From Pseudomonas bijieensis (GTDB lineage: Bacteria; Pseudomonadota; Gammaproteobacteria; Pseudomonadales; Pseudomonadaceae), in the NCBI RefSeq assembly GCF_013347965.1, contig NZ_CP048810.1:930001-994000 (forward strand): a DNA stretch of 64,000 nt, given 5' to 3'. The position numbers were made by a program, and so were the translations under genes. Positions 62,219 through 64,000 of the stretch are shown piece after piece. Numbering within the stretch: the first letter of the stretch is position 1; each line of letters begins with the position of its first letter. The notes beneath the pieces are model-generated. The model made no database searches and was not told the origin of the DNA. It worked only from the letters and a program-made list of their open reading frames with translations.

Positions 62219-63283
62219 TTACGGCTGGGTGAGAGGGCATCCGTCGCCTCGTGCAAAAAAACTGTGACTCGGGCTGCAAACCGGACTCATGGCCGCGCGC
62301 TCGGCCACATGCCGCAAGCTGTCGAAGTTGATATTGGCACCGGAATCGATCGCCACCAGGGTCTGGCCGTGCGCGCCGGTTCGGGCCACGTACTGCTTGA
62401 TGCCCGCCACAGCCAAGGCGCCAGAGGGCTCGGTGATTGAGCGGGTGTCGTCATAGATGTCCTTGATCGCCGCGCACAGTTGATCGTTGCTGACGGTCAT
62501 GACCTCATCGACACAGAAACGGCAGACCTCGAAGCCATGGGCGCCGATCTGTGCGACGGCCACACCATCGGCGAAGGTTCCCACACTCGGCAGCGTCACC
62601 CGTTCCCCCGCCACCAACGCCGCCTGCAGGCAGGCGGAGTGTTGCGACTCGACACCGATGATGCACACTTCCGGACGCAGGTACTTGACGTAGGCTGCGA
62701 TTCCAGCGATCAGCCCACCGCCGCCGACCGGGACAAAAATCGCATCCAGCCTGCCGGGGTGCTGGCGCAGGATCTCCATGGCGACGGTGCCCTGCCCCGC
62801 GATCACGTCCGGGTCATCGAAAGGCGACACGAACTCCCGCCCGGTCTGCCGGGCCAAATCCAGGGCGTACTCCAGGGCAAACGGAAAACTCTCCCCGTGC
62901 AGCAACGCCTCAGCACCCCGGTTGCGTACGCCCAGCACCTTCAATTGCGGAGTGGTCAAGGGCATGACGATGGTGGCCGAGATACCCAACTCCCGCGCCG
63001 CCAGCGCCACGCCTTGGGCATGATTGCCCGCCGAAGCGGTGATGACCCCACGGGCCCGCTGCTCCGGGGTCAATTGAACCAGTCTGTTGTAGGCGCCGCG
63101 GATCTTGAAGGAAAAGGTCGGCTGCAGGTCTTCACGCTTGAGCAGGATCGTGTTGCCCAAGGCTTCGGACAATGCAGGGGCCGCTTGCAGTGGCGTGCGC
63201 ACAGCCAGTTCGTACACCGGGGCGGCCAGGATCTTTTTGACGTAATGTTCCAGCAGGGCTTGCTCGGCGGGGGTAGCGGTCAT
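62219..63283 (-). CDS. ilvA: Threonine dehydratase (IlvA-type) without the C-terminal regulatory domain
   Basis: This 354-residue PLP enzyme deaminates threonine to 2-oxobutanoate, the first step to isoleucine. The PLP Lys is in SFKIRGAYN, the phosphate loop GGGGLIAGI and the Ser in SGANINFD. Biosynthetic IlvA of Pseudomonas is about 500 residues with ACT-like feedback domains; here the frame ends after VAERAA plus a 23-residue unrelated tail. AGGAG lies six bases before the ATG at 63283. A leader peptide and attenuator precede it, so expression is likely controlled by branched-chain aminoacyl-tRNA supply. Confidence 0.88.
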   Translation of the reverse strand: MTATPAEQALLEHYVKKILAAPVYELAVRTPLQAAPALSEALGNTILLKREDLQPTFSFKIRGAYNRLVQLTPEQRARGVITASAGNHAQGVALAARELGISATIVMPLTTPQLKVLGVRNRGAEALLHGESFPFALEYALDLARQTGREFVSPFDDPDVIAGQGTVAMEILRQHPGRLDAIFVPVGGGGLIAGIAAYVKYLRPEVCIIGVESQHSACLQAALVAGERVTLPSVGTFADGVAVAQIGAHGFEVCRFCVDEVMTVSNDQLCAAIKDIYDDTRSITEPSGALAVAGIKQYVARTGAHGQTLVAIDSGANINFDSLRHVAERAAMSPVCSPSHSFFARGDGCPLTQP

Positions 63284-63323
63284 GGCGGTCTCCTGGTTTG
63301 GACAGAACCCTGGAGACAGAAAG

Positions 63324-63348
63324 AAAAAACCCGCCTCTAGGGCGGGTT
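63324..63348 (-). terminator. Attenuator terminator upstream of ilvA
   Basis: Minus strand: AACCCGCC, a five-base loop, GGCGGGTT, then a run of T. It lies between the leader peptide and ilvA. Its 5' arm can instead pair with GGCGGG at the end of the leader frame (63373-63368). Confidence 0.88.
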
Positions 63349-63363
63349 GGGTGCAGTCGTCAG

Positions 63364-63429
63364 CTAGCCCGCCAAATAAGGAATGGCGGTAATAATGCTT
63401 GGCTGGCTGCGCAGTACGGTGGAAGTCAT
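63364..63429 (-). CDS. ilv leader peptide (attenuator)
   Basis: A 21-codon frame begins with MTSTVLRS and continues SIITAIPY to a TAG. It holds three Ile, three Thr, one Val and two Leu codons, as in ilv leader peptides. CCGCC at its codons 14-15 (63389-63385) can pair with GGCGG near its end (63373-63369), giving mutually exclusive 1:2, 2:3 and 3:4 structures with the terminator at 63324-63348. A strong ribosome site is not evident; TTGACT and CTAACT upstream suggest a promoter very close to the ATG. Confidence 0.75.
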   Translation of the reverse strand: MTSTVLRSQPSIITAIPYLAG

Positions 63430-63499
63430 GATTGAAAGTTAGCTGGGGGATGGGGGCCAAGTCAATCCAAAATACACAGATGGGCTTGGTTCACCCGCT

Positions 63500-63646
63500 T
63501 GCGGCGAGGGGATTTATCCCCGCTGGGCCGCGAAGTGGCCCCCATGAATCTGGATGCAATCAACCGGACATCCGGCGGTGACCGGTTTGAGGGCCGCTGC
63601 GCAGCCAACGGAGCGGTGCGACATTGCGCTAAATCCCCTTGCCACT
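63500..63646. repeat. Degenerate REP pair
   Basis: TGCGGCGAGGGGATTTATCCCCGCTG at one end and TAAATCCCCTTGCCACTT at the other, a worn version of the GTGGCGAGGGA REP pairs, between the ilv leader and the dehydrogenase gene. Confidence 0.6.
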
Positions 63647-64000
63647 TACTGCAGGCCAACTTTATACAACGCCCCATCGCCTTCATCCGTCAGCACATAC
63701 AAGAAACCATCCGGCCCCTGGCGAACGTCACGGATACGCTCGTCGAGTTCACCAAGCAAACGCTCCTCGTGCACGACCTTATCGCCCTTTAATTGCAGGC
63801 GGATCAGGTTCTTGGAGACCAGCGCACCGATGAACACGCTGTGCTGCCAGGCCTTGAAGCGATCACTGTCGTAGAACGCCATGCCGCTGAGCCCCGGGGA
63901 CACCTGCCAGACATGGTGAGGACCCAGGGTGCCTTTGACCGTCGTGCCCTGCGCTTCGGGAATCGGGGCACCGGAGTAATTGATGCCGTGGGTCGCCAAC
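63646..64000 (-). CDS. C-terminal end of a PQQ-dependent aldose sugar dehydrogenase (partial)
   Basis: The last 118 residues of a protein that starts beyond the window. The segment LATHGINYSGAPIPEAQGT and the end RIRDVRQGPDGFLYVLTDEGDGALYKV are typical of the soluble Asd/YliI-type six-bladed beta-propeller sugar dehydrogenases, which use PQQ. The N-terminal part and signal peptide are outside the window. Confidence 0.85.
   Translation of the reverse strand, partial: LATHGINYSGAPIPEAQGTTVKGTLGPHHVWQVSPGLSGMAFYDSDRFKAWQHSVFIGALVSKNLIRLQLKGDKVVHEERLLGELDERIRDVRQGPDGFLYVLTDEGDGALYKVGLQ

Overview
The window reads as chromosomal DNA of a Pseudomonas of the P. fluorescens complex. The support is gene content: the mannitol/arabitol operon mtlR-mtlEFGKDYZ with an M2DH-type MtlD, a mexEF-oprN efflux operon, DUF2790 and DUF1652 small proteins, high-GC coding sequence, and many GTGGGAGC / GTGGCGAGGGAGCTTGCTC REP-type palindromes between genes. 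No rRNA, tRNA, insertion sequence, prophage or CRISPR array was recognised.

Layout. 1-6829 (+): tail of an operon with an alpha/beta-hydrolase end, two small membrane proteins, a membrane-anchored unknown, a ZnuABC-like metal ABC transporter, a second binding-protein homologue without the usual His ligands, and two secreted proteins. 6867-9178 (-): small membrane protein, AcuI/YhdH-type reductase and an SDR. 9494-17729 (-): type I secretion genes (ABC ATPase, HlyD, TolC) followed by a very large serralysin-like RTX metalloprotease gene, split by a one-base frameshift and carrying a 1.11-kb internal duplication. 18014-29048: RND efflux adaptor + pump + FabF-like ketosynthase (-), divergent outer-membrane factor + SDR (+), FadL-like channel + TesB-like thioesterase (-), and a TetR regulator (-). 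Four near-identical 24-bp palindromes GTGACCA-N10-TGGTCAC lie at the four promoters of this block, so it looks like one TetR regulon joining fatty-acyl enzymes to transport. 29149-31566: VOC protein, LysR regulator and a periplasmic binding protein. 31904-37770: mexE-mexF-oprN with a strong terminator.

38117-49871 is a signalling block. It holds a HEAT/TPR protein, a two-domain KaiC-like ATPase translationally coupled to a hybrid histidine kinase, and, converging on these, a five-gene overlapping operon (CHASE3-GAF hybrid kinase with three receivers, CheR, CheB, REC-kinase, single receiver). A lone receiver gene is divergent from that operon. 49949-61050: glycosyltransferase, MtlR, then the polyol operon (ABC importer, mannitol dehydrogenase, xylulokinase, fructokinase), with REP elements after mtlE and after mtlD. 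61255-64000: DUF2790 protein, DUF1652 protein behind a perfect FNR/ANR box, an IlvA-type threonine dehydratase lacking the regulatory domain but preceded by a leader peptide and attenuator, and the C-terminal end of a PQQ-dependent sugar dehydrogenase.

The most interesting items are the predicted TetR/GTGACCA regulon, the ilvA attenuator, the split giant serralysin, the KaiC/kinase and CheR-CheB-kinase block, and the metal-uptake operon with a ligand-less second binding protein. All functional statements are read from sequence and family knowledge; no database search was possible.
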